A stretch of 64,000 nt of DNA from CAIWHR01 sp963788185 (GCA_963788185.1 CAWBGE010000022.1:62001-126000); one strand, 5' to 3'. Numbered from the stretch's first letter, positions 8,685 to 17,229 are shown. Notes: generated from the sequence alone by a model not told the origin. A program made the numbers and translations.

Positions 8685-8864
8685 TCGGTTTGTCGTCATC
8701 GCAGAACCACAATCCCCCGACCTTGGCGGCTTCTCGATCGCTGCCATTTTACGCTTGCATCCAGCGTTGACTTGCATCCGGATCGCTTGCCATGCGCCGG
8801 GGGTTCGGCACTCCCGGCCCGCACGCCGATGACAAGACGCCAGCGGTCAGGGCGAGCCGGGCGA

Positions 8865-9101
8865 TCAGGCAGCCAACAGACGCTTGATCTCGTCGACCGA
8901 CAATACCTTTCCGCTGCTCCTGACGTTGCCGTTCACCACCAGCGCCGGCGTGCGGGTGACACCGGCATCGATGATCGCATTGATGTCCGTCACTTTCTCC
9001 AGCTCATAGTCGAGTCCGAGGGCCTGCGCCGCCGCGGTTGCATGCTCGCCCAGGGCGACGCACTTGGCGCAACCGGAACCGAGTACTTGCAGCTTGATCA
9101 T
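8865..9101 (-). CDS. Small thioredoxin-like redox protein (CxxC)
   Basis: A protein of 78 residues from ATG 9101. It has a glutaredoxin/thioredoxin fold pattern: MIKLQVLGSGCAKC (active-site Cys11 and Cys14, motif CAKC), a central helix, then a cis-Pro in TRTPALVVNG (Thr-Pro). It belongs to the redox-active disulfide protein type often coupled to arsenic/permease genes. The gene lies 11 bp downstream of the permease gene and is certainly co-transcribed with it. It may deliver reducing equivalents to a membrane or arsenic-reducing partner; the exact substrate is not known. Confidence 0.85.
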   Translation of the reverse strand: MIKLQVLGSGCAKCVALGEHATAAAQALGLDYELEKVTDINAIIDAGVTRTPALVVNGNVRSSGKVLSVDEIKRLLAA

Positions 9102-9112
9102 GAAATCGCTCC

Positions 9113-10483
9113 TTATGCAAAGAGAACGCCGTACACGAACCCGCTGAAAGTTGCCATGACGACCACCAGCGAGCAGTACACGACCGTCTTCTGCGTGCCG
9201 AGAATGCTGCCGATGACCAGCACGCTGGGCAGCGACAGCGCCGGTCCCGCGAGCAGCAGCGCGAGCGCCGGTCCCTTGCCCATGCCCGAGCCGATCAAGC
9301 CCTGGACGATGGGGATTTCCGTGAGCGTGGCGAAATACATGAACGCACCCGCCAGGGCCGCGACGAAATTGGACAGAAGCGAGTTGCCGCCCACTGCGGC
9401 ACTGACCCATTCCGACGGCACGACACCCTCGTGACCGGGGCGCCCGAGCAGGAACCCGGCCAGCAACACGCCGCCCAGCAGCAGCGGCAGGATCAGTTTG
9501 GCGAAGCTCCAGGTCTGGCCGAGCCATTCGTCGCCGTCGCCGGGCTGCGTCGCAGCAGCCAGCGTCAGGCCCAGGAGGCCGGCGCTGAACGCGAGCACGG
9601 GAGCCTGCGGCAGGAACCACGCGAGGAGGGTAACGACGACCGCGGTGATCGCCAGCGGTTGCCAGTGCCAGCGCCAGCGCAGGATCAGCAGTAGCGCAAG
9701 GCCCAGCCCGGCCACCGCCGTCAGCGGCCATTTCCAGGCAAACACGGCATGCCAGACTGCGCTGTCGTCGGCGCGGGCGGGCGCCCAGTTGGCGAACACC
9801 AGGACAGCCACCTGCAGCGCGAAGAACGAGGCCGTGTCGGCCAGCGACCGGCTCTGACCAGTGCTGTCCTCGAAGCCTTTCTGCGACAGTGCGCGTGCCG
9901 CTTCCTCGCGCCGGTAGATCAGCTGCATGATGACGCCGATCACCAGCGCGAAGCCCACCGCGCCCGCCGCGCGCGCGACACCCAGCTCGAAGCCCAGGAC
10001 CTTCGCGGTCAGGATGATCGCCAGCACGTTGATCGCCGGACCGGAGTAGAGAAAGGCGATGGCCGGCCCCAGCCCCGCGCCGCGCCGGTAGATGCCGCCG
10101 AACAGCGGCAGCACCGTGCAGGAGCAGACCGCGAGGATCGAACCCGACACCGAGGCCACGCCATAAGCAGCGACCTTGTGCGCGGCCGGCCCCAGGTACT
10201 TCATCACCGCATCCTGGCTGACGAAGACGGCGATGGCGCCGGCGATGAAGAATGCCGGCACCAGGCAGAGCATCACGTGCTCGCGCGCATACCACGTCAA
10301 CAGCGCCAGCCCTTCGAGCACCGCGTTGTCGAAGCGCGCAGTGCCGACCGGCATGAAGAACACCAGCAGGAAGGCGCCGAGGATGCCCGCCAGCCATTTG
10401 AGTTCGGTCGGATTGTCGCGCAGGGCGTGCCAAGCCCGGCTCGCGAGCGATTCGGGCGCCTTCATCGTTTCGGTGGATGCCAT
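9113..10483 (-). CDS. ArsP-type permease (organoarsenical/arsenic-associated)
   Basis: A protein of 456 residues with about 10-11 membrane segments. The duplicated permease signature is visible: SGSILAVCSCTVLPLFGGIY followed by SGPAINVLAIIL in the first half, and TLTEIPIVQGLIGSGMGKG with AGPALSLPSVLVI in the second. This is the family of ArsP, exporter of trivalent organoarsenicals, and of related uncharacterised permeases. The start is ATG 10483, not the in-frame TTG at 10489: AAGGAG lies 8 nt before the ATG but only 2 nt before the TTG. It follows acr3 by 13 bp and precedes the small thioredoxin gene. With arsM nearby, export of methylated arsenic is plausible. Confidence 0.8.
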   Translation of the reverse strand: MASTETMKAPESLASRAWHALRDNPTELKWLAGILGAFLLVFFMPVGTARFDNAVLEGLALLTWYAREHVMLCLVPAFFIAGAIAVFVSQDAVMKYLGPAAHKVAAYGVASVSGSILAVCSCTVLPLFGGIYRRGAGLGPAIAFLYSGPAINVLAIILTAKVLGFELGVARAAGAVGFALVIGVIMQLIYRREEAARALSQKGFEDSTGQSRSLADTASFFALQVAVLVFANWAPARADDSAVWHAVFAWKWPLTAVAGLGLALLLILRWRWHWQPLAITAVVVTLLAWFLPQAPVLAFSAGLLGLTLAAATQPGDGDEWLGQTWSFAKLILPLLLGGVLLAGFLLGRPGHEGVVPSEWVSAAVGGNSLLSNFVAALAGAFMYFATLTEIPIVQGLIGSGMGKGPALALLLAGPALSLPSVLVIGSILGTQKTVVYCSLVVVMATFSGFVYGVLFA

Positions 10484-10496
10484 CGCCAAGGCTCCT

Positions 10497-11564
10497 TCAT
10501 GCCCGCTCGTACCAGGGTTTGGTGGCGTTGACCACCTTGACCACCAGCAGCATCACGGGCACCTCGATCAGCACGCCGACGACGGTGGCCAGTGCCGCGC
10601 CGGATTCGAACCCGAACAGGCTGATCGCGGCGGCGACGGCCAGCTCGAAGAAATTGGACGCGCCGATCAGTGCCGACGGGCAGGCCACGCTGTGCTTTTC
10701 TCCGAGCGCCCGGTTCAGCAGATACGCGACCGATGAGTTGAAGAACACCTGGACCAGGATCGGAACCGCCAGCAAGGCAATGACCAGCGGCTGCTTGAGA
10801 ATGGCGTTGCCCTGGAAGGCGAACAGCAGCACGAGCGTCAGCAGCAACGCGGCGATCGACCAGGGCTGGATCTTCGCCATCGCCGCGTCGAACGTCCCCT
10901 GTCCGCGCGCCAGCAGCCGCTTGCGGATGATCTGCGCGAGGATGACCGGAATGACGATGTAGAGGAAGACCGAGGTGAACAGTGTGTCCCAGGGCACGGT
11001 GATGCTGGACACGCCGAGCAGAAAGCCCACGACCGGCGCGAAGGCGAAGATCATGATCAGGTCGTTCAGCGCGACCTGCGACAGCGTGAAGTAGGGGTCG
11101 CCGTTGGTCAGCCGGCTCCAGACGAAGACCATGGCGGTGCAGGGTGCGGCGGCAAGCAGGATCAGTCCGGCGATGTAGCTGTCGATCTGCTCCGGCGGCA
11201 GCAAGGGGGCGAAGAGATGGCGAATGAACAGCCAGGCGAGCAAGGCCATCGAAAACGGCTTGACCAGCCAGTTGATGACCAGCGTCACGCCGATGCCGCG
11301 AACGTGCTCCTTGACCTGATGCAGTGCGTCGAAGTCGATCTTCAGCAGCATCGGAATGATCATCACCCAGATCAGCAAGCCGACGGGGAGGTTGACCTTG
11401 GCGACTTCCATCGCCCCGATGGCCTGAAAGAAGCCAGGCAGAAACTGTCCGAGCGCAATGCCGACGACGATGCAGGTCGCGACCCACGCGGTGAGGTAGC
11501 GCTCGAAGAAGTTCAGCGGCGCGCCGGGGGCGCTGTTCGGGGCGACTTCAGACAGTGTGCTCAT
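10497..11564 (-). CDS. acr3: Arsenite efflux transporter, ACR3 family
   Basis: A protein of 355 residues with ten membrane segments. It matches the ACR3 (BART superfamily) pattern: NFFERYLTAWVATCIVVGI at the start, MIIPMLLKIDF, the cysteine segment LAAAPCTAMVFVWSRLTNGD that is essential for arsenite transport, ALIGASNFFELAVAAAISLFG, and the late glutamate in VGVLIEVPVMLLVV. It exports As(III) driven by the proton gradient. A GTG codon directly precedes the ATG at 11564; either could initiate. It lies between arsC and the ArsP-type permease in one minus-strand series. Confidence 0.95.
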   Translation of the reverse strand: MSTLSEVAPNSAPGAPLNFFERYLTAWVATCIVVGIALGQFLPGFFQAIGAMEVAKVNLPVGLLIWVMIIPMLLKIDFDALHQVKEHVRGIGVTLVINWLVKPFSMALLAWLFIRHLFAPLLPPEQIDSYIAGLILLAAAPCTAMVFVWSRLTNGDPYFTLSQVALNDLIMIFAFAPVVGFLLGVSSITVPWDTLFTSVFLYIVIPVILAQIIRKRLLARGQGTFDAAMAKIQPWSIAALLLTLVLLFAFQGNAILKQPLVIALLAVPILVQVFFNSSVAYLLNRALGEKHSVACPSALIGASNFFELAVAAAISLFGFESGAALATVVGVLIEVPVMLLVVKVVNATKPWYERA

Positions 11565-11634
11565 CACTCATGTCTCTACTCATTTTGGAATGTGCGGCCA
11601 GCGGGCAGTGCAAGGATGTTCGCGCGGCGAAGCA

Positions 11635-12114
11635 TCACGCGGTGATGCTGCCGATCCGGTCGAGGGCGAATTTGAGCGCCGGCCGGTCCCGCTGCAGCCT
11701 CTCCAGCGGCAGCGCAAGAAAGGCCTCGATGCGTGTGCGCAGCGTGCGATAGGCGGCCAGGAAGGCGGCATCGATGTCCGCTTCGCTGCCCGTCGCATGC
11801 GCCGGATCTTCGACGCCCCAATGGGTGCGCAAAACGGCTCCAAGATAGGCCGGACAGGCTTCGCCTGCGGCATTCGAACAGACGGTCACGACGACATCCG
11901 GCGTGACGGGAAGGTTGTCCCAGGACTTGCTGTGGCAACCCTCGGTCGGGATGCCTTCGCGGGCGAGCAATGCAAACGATCGCGCATGCACGGCTCCGGC
12001 GGGCTTGCTGCCCGCGCTCATCGCCTTCCAGCCGGGCGGCGCCAGCTGATTGAACGTCGCTTCAGCCAGGATCGAGCGGCAGGAGTTGCCGGTACAGAGG
12101 AAGAGAATGTTCAT
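11635..12114 (-). CDS. arsC: Arsenate reductase, thioredoxin-coupled (low-MW phosphatase type)
   Basis: A protein of 159 residues from ATG 12114. The P-loop CTGNSCRS places nucleophile Cys7 and Cys12; HSKSWD carries the loop residues. The resolving pair is Cys79 and Cys86 (VTVCSNAAGEACP), with the same spacing as the Cys triad of staphylococcal ArsC, so the enzyme should form the Cys cascade and be recycled by thioredoxin. It reduces arsenate to arsenite for export by Acr3. The in-frame extension to 12171 has no sign of being coding. The gene follows arsR after 164 bp. Confidence 0.92.
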   Translation of the reverse strand: MNILFLCTGNSCRSILAEATFNQLAPPGWKAMSAGSKPAGAVHARSFALLAREGIPTEGCHSKSWDNLPVTPDVVVTVCSNAAGEACPAYLGAVLRTHWGVEDPAHATGSEADIDAAFLAAYRTLRTRIEAFLALPLERLQRDRPALKFALDRIGSITA

Positions 12115-12278
12115 GATTCGACTGATTGGCCAAGGGTACGAGTGCGAGGGCGGGCGAGTGGTGATCGGCACGTCACGCCTTCAAATCCAATCAATGCGCC
12201 GCCTTGACATCAGCCGGTGCCGAGTACTTTGACTTCCATGGCGACCTCGTCGGGGGAGTGATGGGGATGCGAGCGCGC

Positions 12279-12620
12279 TCAGGCAGCGGCGTCGATACGG
12301 GATGGACGGCCCGTAAAGGCCTTCAACCGCGCCCTTGCCCGTTTGATGTCGACCGACGGGACGCCGCCGGCGACCAGGGCATCGAGCAGTTGGCGAGCCC
12401 ACGCAGGAATCGTAGCCAGACGGTAATGCATCCAGGTGCCCTCGCGGCGAGAGATCAACCACCCCGCGTCGCGCAACACCGCGAGGTTGCGCGAAACATT
12501 CGGCTGTATCTCATCGAGCGCGGCGACCAGCTCGCACACGCACAACTCCCGGTCGATCGCGAGCAAAGCGAGGATGAGTCGGCGCGTCGGGTCGGCAATG
12601 ATGTCGAGGCTTGGACGCAT
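12279..12620 (-). CDS. arsR: ArsR-family As(III)-responsive repressor (ELCVCEL type)
   Basis: A protein of 113 residues from ATG 12620. The winged-helix domain contains ADPTRRLILALLA and the metal-binding DNA-recognition helix ELCVCEL (Cys27 and Cys29), the classical arsenite site of the plasmid R773/pI258 repressors; LDEIQPNVSRNLAVLRDAGWL is the recognition helix. Arsenite binding should release it from DNA. The open frame extends upstream to 12665 but would run through an AT-rich palindrome that looks like its own operator, so the inner ATG is chosen. Its targets are probably itself and the arsC-acr3-arsP series downstream. Confidence 0.9.
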   Translation of the reverse strand: MRPSLDIIADPTRRLILALLAIDRELCVCELVAALDEIQPNVSRNLAVLRDAGWLISRREGTWMHYRLATIPAWARQLLDALVAGGVPSVDIKRARARLKAFTGRPSRIDAAA

Positions 12621-12627
12621 GGGAAAA

Positions 12628-12645
12628 ATATACGTCTTTGTATAT
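12628..12645. promoter_or_regulatory. Probable ArsR operator
   Basis: Perfect inverted repeat ATATAC-N6-GTATAT located 8-25 bp upstream of the arsR ATG. AT-rich interrupted palindromes in this position are the usual operators of ArsR/SmtB repressors. A TATACA hexamer on the minus strand (12639-12644), a candidate -10 element, lies within it, so binding would block transcription. Confidence 0.6.
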
Positions 12646-12664
12646 ATAAAAGGAAGCGCATCCA

Positions 12665-12678
12665 TTGATCCGCGTCAA
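12665..12678. promoter_or_regulatory. FNR/Dnr-type half-palindrome upstream of arsR
   Basis: TTGAT-CCGC-GTCAA matches the Crp/FNR-family consensus TTGAT-N4-ATCAA with one substitution in the second arm. Its centre (12671.5) is about 30 bp upstream of the centre of the candidate -10 hexamer of the arsR promoter. That is the spacing expected for class II activation with the regulator near -41.5. Confidence 0.5.
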
Positions 12679-12732
12679 AGCGGCAAGCACAAAGTGGATG
12701 GCTCATGCCCAAGTCGGAGGGGCGATGCCAGG

Positions 12733-13131
12733 TCAGGAAACGCGGCGTTTGCGCGGAGGGCGCTCGACCTGCGCCACCCGTACGCGGAATTGCGGGACGG
12801 GCGACGTGACCGGAACGCAGGCGGGGTCGCAGACCGCGCTTCCCGCGCAGCAGTTCCGGGTGAGATAAGCGATAAGGTCGCTCATCACGGCGATGTTGGC
12901 GCTGTACCAGATGAAGCGACCGTCCTGCCGACCGACGATCAACCCGGAGTGGCTCAGCTCCTTCAGGTGGAACGACAGCGTCGCCGGCGAGAGTTCGAGC
13001 CGCTCCGCGATGTCGCCGGCGGCCAGCCCGGTTGGGGCGTGCTCGATCAGCAGGCGGAAGACCGCCAGCCGATGTGCCTGTGCGAGAGCAGCGAGCGCGC
13101 TCAATGCCTGCGGTGTTTTCATGCTCTTCAT
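12733..13131 (-). CDS. arsR: ArsR-family repressor with C-terminal CC-x5-C arsenite site
   Basis: A protein of 132 residues from ATG 13131 (a second ATG three codons on is also possible). The winged-helix core has HRLAVFRLLIEHAPTGLAAG, LSPATLSFHLKELSHSGLI and GRQDGRFIWYS. It lacks the ELCVCEL motif. Instead three cysteines follow the last helix in NCCAGSAVC (Cys94, Cys95, Cys101), exactly the CC-x5-C arrangement of the Acidithiobacillus ferrooxidans ArsR, followed by a further Cys in DPAC. It is encoded 40 bp after the TorD-like gene, as if the last gene of the molybdoenzyme operon, and may regulate that operon. Confidence 0.88.
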   Translation of the reverse strand: MKSMKTPQALSALAALAQAHRLAVFRLLIEHAPTGLAAGDIAERLELSPATLSFHLKELSHSGLIVGRQDGRFIWYSANIAVMSDLIAYLTRNCCAGSAVCDPACVPVTSPVPQFRVRVAQVERPPRKRRVS

Positions 13132-13171
13132 GAGTGGATTTCGATGTGTGATTCGACGGGCATCGCCGTGC

Positions 13172-13807
13172 TCACGAACCGAGGGCGCGATCCACCTCCA
13201 TCGCGACGAAGCGCTGGGTGAGGTCTGCCAATGTCCGGTAGTGATCGGTCTCGGCGCCATCCCTCAGCGCCGCGGCGAAGCGATCGACCCAGGGTGCAAG
13301 ATGGCCGGCAAGGAACTGCTTGCGCAGTGCTTCCGTCGTGGCCAGCGCATCGAGATCGGCGTTGCGATGCGCCTCGTTCTCGCGGAACAGCAGCAGGTAG
13401 AGAAACTCGAGCTCGGCCGCGATGTGATCGGGCAATTCGCGGAAGTCCTCGCTGATGTCGAAGCCGCCTTCGCGGTAGAGTTCCAGCACGGCCATCGTCG
13501 AATTCTGCATCAGCGAGGATTCGCCGGTGAGCCAGACCGATGCGTAGGGCTTGGCCAGCGCGTCGACCGGCCCGAGAAAGAGCCGCGTGTAGTCGATCAG
13601 CAGCGTCTGCGGATCGCTGGCCGCGAACACCTCGCCCAGACGGCGCGCCTGCGCGGCGAGACCAGGGTCGATACGGGTTGCGGCGTCGTGCATGGTGTCG
13701 AAGACCTTCTCCTCCGCGAATTCCGGTCCGGGCTGGTAATAGCACGCAGCGAGCAGGCGGCAGAGCGTCTCGCGCGCCACACCCTGCTCGGGGTCGAAAT
13801 CGGACAT
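13172..13807 (-). CDS. TorD/DmsD-family molybdoenzyme chaperone
   Basis: A protein of 211 residues, all-helical, with the conserved central region LIDYTRLFLGPVDALAKPYASVWL (Y-x-x-L-F-x-G-P, then P-Y-x-S-x-[WY]) and the late PDHIAAELEFLYLLL helix typical of TorD-type chaperones. These bind the Tat signal peptide and apo-form of DMSO-reductase-family enzymes until cofactor insertion. The ribosome-binding site GGAG lies 5 nt upstream. It follows the Fe-S subunit by 66 bp, so its client is almost surely the catalytic protein at 14674-17229. In Arr/Arx operons the equivalent gene is called arrD/arxD. Confidence 0.88.
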   Translation of the reverse strand: MSDFDPEQGVARETLCRLLAACYYQPGPEFAEEKVFDTMHDAATRIDPGLAAQARRLGEVFAASDPQTLLIDYTRLFLGPVDALAKPYASVWLTGESSLMQNSTMAVLELYREGGFDISEDFRELPDHIAAELEFLYLLLFRENEAHRNADLDALATTEALRKQFLAGHLAPWVDRFAAALRDGAETDHYRTLADLTQRFVAMEVDRALGS

Positions 13808-13873
13808 CCAGGCTCCTCGAACGAAATGGGGGCGGTTGCCCGCCCCCGAAGTGTAACCCTGCGACGGACGCGG

Positions 13874-14644
13874 TCAGGCGCGGGTGGTGTACTTGCCGAC
13901 GTAGTGGACGTTGGGCTTGGTGCCGGCGTCTTCCTTGATGCGGAACGACTTCTGCGCCTTCAGCACCTTGGCGATCTCGGCGTTGGCGTCGTCCTGATCG
14001 CCGAAGATCCGCGCCTTCGACGGGCAGACCTCGACGCAGGCCGGCTGCATGCCGTTGCTGGTGCGGTGGTAGCAGAACGTGCACTTTTCCACGACCCCGG
14101 CCTTGCGGATCGGATCGACGTCGCCCGCGGCGAACTTGTTCATCATCGGCGTGGTCGCGCCGGCGGCCTTGGCCGTTGCCGCGCCGGACGTCGTGCAGCC
14201 CGGGATGATCGCCGTGGTGTCGGTCCACTGCGGCTGGGCGTCGCCCCCATGCGGATTGAAGCTGATCACGCTGTAGGCCTCGCCGTTGTGGCTGGCGTCG
14301 GTGAGCGACTTGTGACTGTACGGGCAGGCGTCCTGGCACATGCGGCAGCCGATGCACAGCTCGTCGTTGTGCATGGTGACGCCGTCCGGCGTCTTGAACA
14401 TCGCCTTCGGTTCGACCGGGCAGGCTTTCACGCAGGGCGCGTCAGAACAGTGGTTGCACAGCACCGGCATCACCCAGTGCGTGGTGTCGGGAAACGTTCC
14501 TTCGGTCCGCATCATGAAGTCGGCCCAGTTGTGGCTCTGGCCGTCACCGCGGGAACGGGTGTTGTTCTCGGACTTGCAGGCGAACGCGCAGGCACCGCAA
14601 CCCACGCAGCGCTGCAGGTCGATGACCATTCCTAGTCTTGCCAT
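13874..14644 (-). CDS. Fe-S electron transfer subunit (ArrB/ArxB-like) of molybdoenzyme
   Basis: A protein of 256 residues from ATG 14644 (GGAG 7 nt upstream). It carries sixteen cysteines in four ferredoxin-type sets: CVGCGACAFAC; CNHCSDAPCVKAC; CIGCRMCQDAC; and CTFC with PACVEVC after eleven residues. This is the DmsB/PsrB/ArrB arrangement binding four [4Fe-4S] clusters. It has no Tat signal of its own and is expected to travel to the periplasm bound to the catalytic subunit. It starts 29 bp after that gene. No NrfD/PsrC-type membrane subunit follows. Confidence 0.9.
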   Translation of the reverse strand: MARLGMVIDLQRCVGCGACAFACKSENNTRSRGDGQSHNWADFMMRTEGTFPDTTHWVMPVLCNHCSDAPCVKACPVEPKAMFKTPDGVTMHNDELCIGCRMCQDACPYSHKSLTDASHNGEAYSVISFNPHGGDAQPQWTDTTAIIPGCTTSGAATAKAAGATTPMMNKFAAGDVDPIRKAGVVEKCTFCYHRTSNGMQPACVEVCPSKARIFGDQDDANAEIAKVLKAQKSFRIKEDAGTKPNVHYVGKYTTRA

Positions 14645-14673
14645 CTTCTTTCTCCTCGAGCTTGGGTTGGGGG

Positions 14674-17229
14674 TCAGGCCTTCTGGACCCGGACGCCGGT
14701 GAAGCCGCCATTGCGGGCGGTGGCGCCGGAGAGACGATCGTAGTCGTCGACCAGAATGTCGTTGTTGCTTCCGCCTCGCGGCGTGGCCTTCGCGAAGTCC
14801 TTCGCCGCGATCCGGCCGTAGGCCCAGTGGCCCTGGCCGTAGCACTTGGCGACGGTGCCGGACCGCACGCCTTCCCACAACTTGAGCTTCACGACCATCG
14901 AGCCCGCCAGCGACGTGACCTTGACCATGTCGCCGGACTTCAGGCTCAGCCTGGCGCCATCCGCCGGGTTCATCTTCACCACGTCGTCCCAGGACACGTC
15001 GCCCGGATCGACCTTCTTGAATTCCTGGTACCAGGAGAGGTTGGCCGACCGGCCCTCGCGGTTCAAGCGCGATTTGTAGTCGATGAAATCGAAGGGATAC
15101 TCGGATGCGCTGCCGTGCCGCTTGGGTGGCTCGTAGTGCGGGACGAACGCCAGCTCGCCGCGAGCGACGTAACCCGATACGGTCAGGATGTCGTCGACGG
15201 TGGTCTCGTACTTCTTGGCATGCTCGAGCAGCCCCTTCTTCAGCGTCTCGCTGTAGAACTCGAACTTCTTGGTGGCGGTGGCGAACTTGCCGCCCCAGCC
15301 CTTCTTCAGCGTGTACTTCGCGCCGTTGAACATGCCCTTTTTACGGAAGTCGGCCCAGCCCGCGATCGCCGCGTCGCCCTTCAGCGGCTCCTTGGGCATC
15401 CAAAGCGGCGCGCTGGAGATCTTGGCGGCGATCTCGGCAAATTCCATGGCCGTCGTCGGCAGCTTGCCGGTTTCGGGGTCCTTGAACTCCTTCGAGTAGT
15501 AATCGAACAGGCTGGCGAAACCCTTGGCCTTGAGCTTTTCCGCCAGCAGCCACATCACTTCGGTCTCTTCCTGTTTGACGTCCCACAGCCGCTTGACGGC
15601 GCCCTGCTGGATCGACGCGTAGCCGTGACCGTTGCCCATGTTGCCGACGATCGACCAGCCCTCGGCCGAATTGAAGGTCGCCGGCAGCACGATGTCGGCG
15701 AACTGCGTCATCTCCGATGGGTTGGTGACCATGTGGACGAAGAACGGGACCTTGGCCATCGCCCTGTCCCAACGGTCGGCGCCGGTGCACGAGAAGTTGA
15801 AATTGGCCCACGAGCTGATGAACACCTTCGCTGCGCCCGGGTCCTTCAACATGCCGTTGGCGACGTTGTTGGTGACCACGCCGCTGCCGGGCCGGGCGTT
15901 CATCATCGCCGGCATGTCCTTGGCGCCGCGACCATCGAGCTTCTTGAACTTGCCGGCACCCTTGGCGATGTCGTCGAGATAAGCGTCGGACTTCGGGAAC
16001 GCACCGGTCGGCACGCTGCTGCTCTGCCATACGCCACCCTCGACATCGATCGAGCCGAGCACGCCGTTCAACGCATGGACGGCCATGGCGCTGTAGGTGC
16101 CCCGCGGGTGCATGGCGGCACCCGGTCCCATCCAGACCGTGACCTTCGGCGCGGCCTTGCCCATCGCGCGGGCGACGCGAATCGTCTGCGCGGCGGGAAT
16201 CAGGGTTTCCTTTTCTGCCCACGCGGGTGTCTTGTCCTTCAGCTCCAGGTTCCACCACTTGACCAGGCCGCTGGTTTCCTTTTCGGCGAACATCGCCTCG
16301 TCCACGGCCTTGCCGGCGATGAACTGATTCCTGCCGTCCTTGAAATCGCCGACGAATTCCTTGTTCCAGAGCCCTTCAGTCAGCAGAACATGGGCGATCG
16401 CGCCGGCCAGCGCACCGTCTGAGCCCGGCTTGAGCGGCAGCCATTCATGCGCCTTGGCGGCGACATTGGACAGGCGCGGATCGACCGCGATGACGGTCCC
16501 GCGGGCGACGATCTCGCCAAAGCGGTGAATGACGTTCGGCACCATGCGGTTGGACGCCAGCGGATCGCAGCCCCAGGCGACCATGCAGTTCGTCTTCTCC
16601 AGATCGTAGTCGCGATACCCGAAGAAGCCCTGCGTGAGGCCCGGCCCCATCTTCTCCGCCTCGGCGCAGATGGCGCTGTGCGAGAAGTAATTGGTGGTGC
16701 CGTAGATCCTGGGCAACGCGCCATAGAGGAGTTCGGTGGATGTCGGCGAGTAGCGGCCGCGCATGTAGACGAGCTTGTGCGCCTCGTTGTTCCTGCGCAG
16801 CTCGATCATCTTGTCGGCGACGGTATTGAGCGCCTCGTCCCAGCTGATCGGCACCCACTTCGGATCGACGCCACGGCCCTTCTGCGGATTGGTCCGCTTC
16901 ATCGGCACCTTGATCCGGTCCGGGTCGTAGACCTGCTGCGGGATCAGATGGCCGCGCGGACACACGTAGCCGTGATTGGATTTCGACAGCGGGTTGCCGC
17001 GCACGCGCACCGCGCGACCATCCTGGACGAAGATCTGGATCGCGCACCACTGCGTGCAGCCCTGGCAGGTGCTGGCCACCCAGTCGCCCTTGGCGGGCCC
17101 TGCCGCCTTCGCAGGGCGCAGCGCCATCGCGCTGGTCACGGGAGCCGCCGTTTGCGTGGCACACCCTGCCACCAGCAGACCGCTGGTCGCCATCGACGCC
17201 TGAATGAAAGCCCGTCTCGTCAACTTCAT
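14674..17229 (-). CDS. ArrA/ArxA-like arsenate reductase/arsenite oxidase catalytic subunit (DMSO reductase family)
   Basis: A protein of 851 residues. A Tat signal (TRRAFIQ, Arg5-Arg6) precedes a lipobox-like LLVAGC (Cys23). The [4Fe-4S] ligands are Cys55, Cys58, Cys62 and Cys90, i.e. C-x2-C-x3-C-x27-C, the pattern given for ArrA and ArxA. SHSAICAEAEKMG contains the probable Mo ligand Cys188; His184, Lys193 and Tyr205 sit at positions equivalent to pocket residues of Shewanella ArrA, as far as I recall that structure. DPLASNRMVP and the C-terminal GSNNDILVDDYDRLSG belong to the pterin domains. Location among arsR, arsC, acr3 and arsM favours arsenic as substrate. Respiratory arsenate reduction (Arr) and anaerobic arsenite oxidation (Arx) cannot be told apart here, and a sulfur-oxyanion or polysulfide reductase remains possible. 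AAGGAG lies 8 nt before the start. Confidence 0.7.
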   Translation of the reverse strand: MKLTRRAFIQASMATSGLLVAGCATQTAAPVTSAMALRPAKAAGPAKGDWVASTCQGCTQWCAIQIFVQDGRAVRVRGNPLSKSNHGYVCPRGHLIPQQVYDPDRIKVPMKRTNPQKGRGVDPKWVPISWDEALNTVADKMIELRRNNEAHKLVYMRGRYSPTSTELLYGALPRIYGTTNYFSHSAICAEAEKMGPGLTQGFFGYRDYDLEKTNCMVAWGCDPLASNRMVPNVIHRFGEIVARGTVIAVDPRLSNVAAKAHEWLPLKPGSDGALAGAIAHVLLTEGLWNKEFVGDFKDGRNQFIAGKAVDEAMFAEKETSGLVKWWNLELKDKTPAWAEKETLIPAAQTIRVARAMGKAAPKVTVWMGPGAAMHPRGTYSAMAVHALNGVLGSIDVEGGVWQSSSVPTGAFPKSDAYLDDIAKGAGKFKKLDGRGAKDMPAMMNARPGSGVVTNNVANGMLKDPGAAKVFISSWANFNFSCTGADRWDRAMAKVPFFVHMVTNPSEMTQFADIVLPATFNSAEGWSIVGNMGNGHGYASIQQGAVKRLWDVKQEETEVMWLLAEKLKAKGFASLFDYYSKEFKDPETGKLPTTAMEFAEIAAKISSAPLWMPKEPLKGDAAIAGWADFRKKGMFNGAKYTLKKGWGGKFATATKKFEFYSETLKKGLLEHAKKYETTVDDILTVSGYVARGELAFVPHYEPPKRHGSASEYPFDFIDYKSRLNREGRSANLSWYQEFKKVDPGDVSWDDVVKMNPADGARLSLKSGDMVKVTSLAGSMVVKLKLWEGVRSGTVAKCYGQGHWAYGRIAAKDFAKATPRGGSNNDILVDDYDRLSGATARNGGFTGVRVQKA

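Noticed and set aside
8865..10433. Single 522-codon frame that would fuse the ArsP permease region with the small thioredoxin
   Set aside because: The permease is encoded in a different frame; only the last 78 codons of this frame, with their own start, are real.
14638..16422. Plus-strand frame of 594 codons opposite the molybdoenzyme
   Set aside because: Composition is typical of an antisense GC frame and no family is recognisable; the minus-strand gene is intact.
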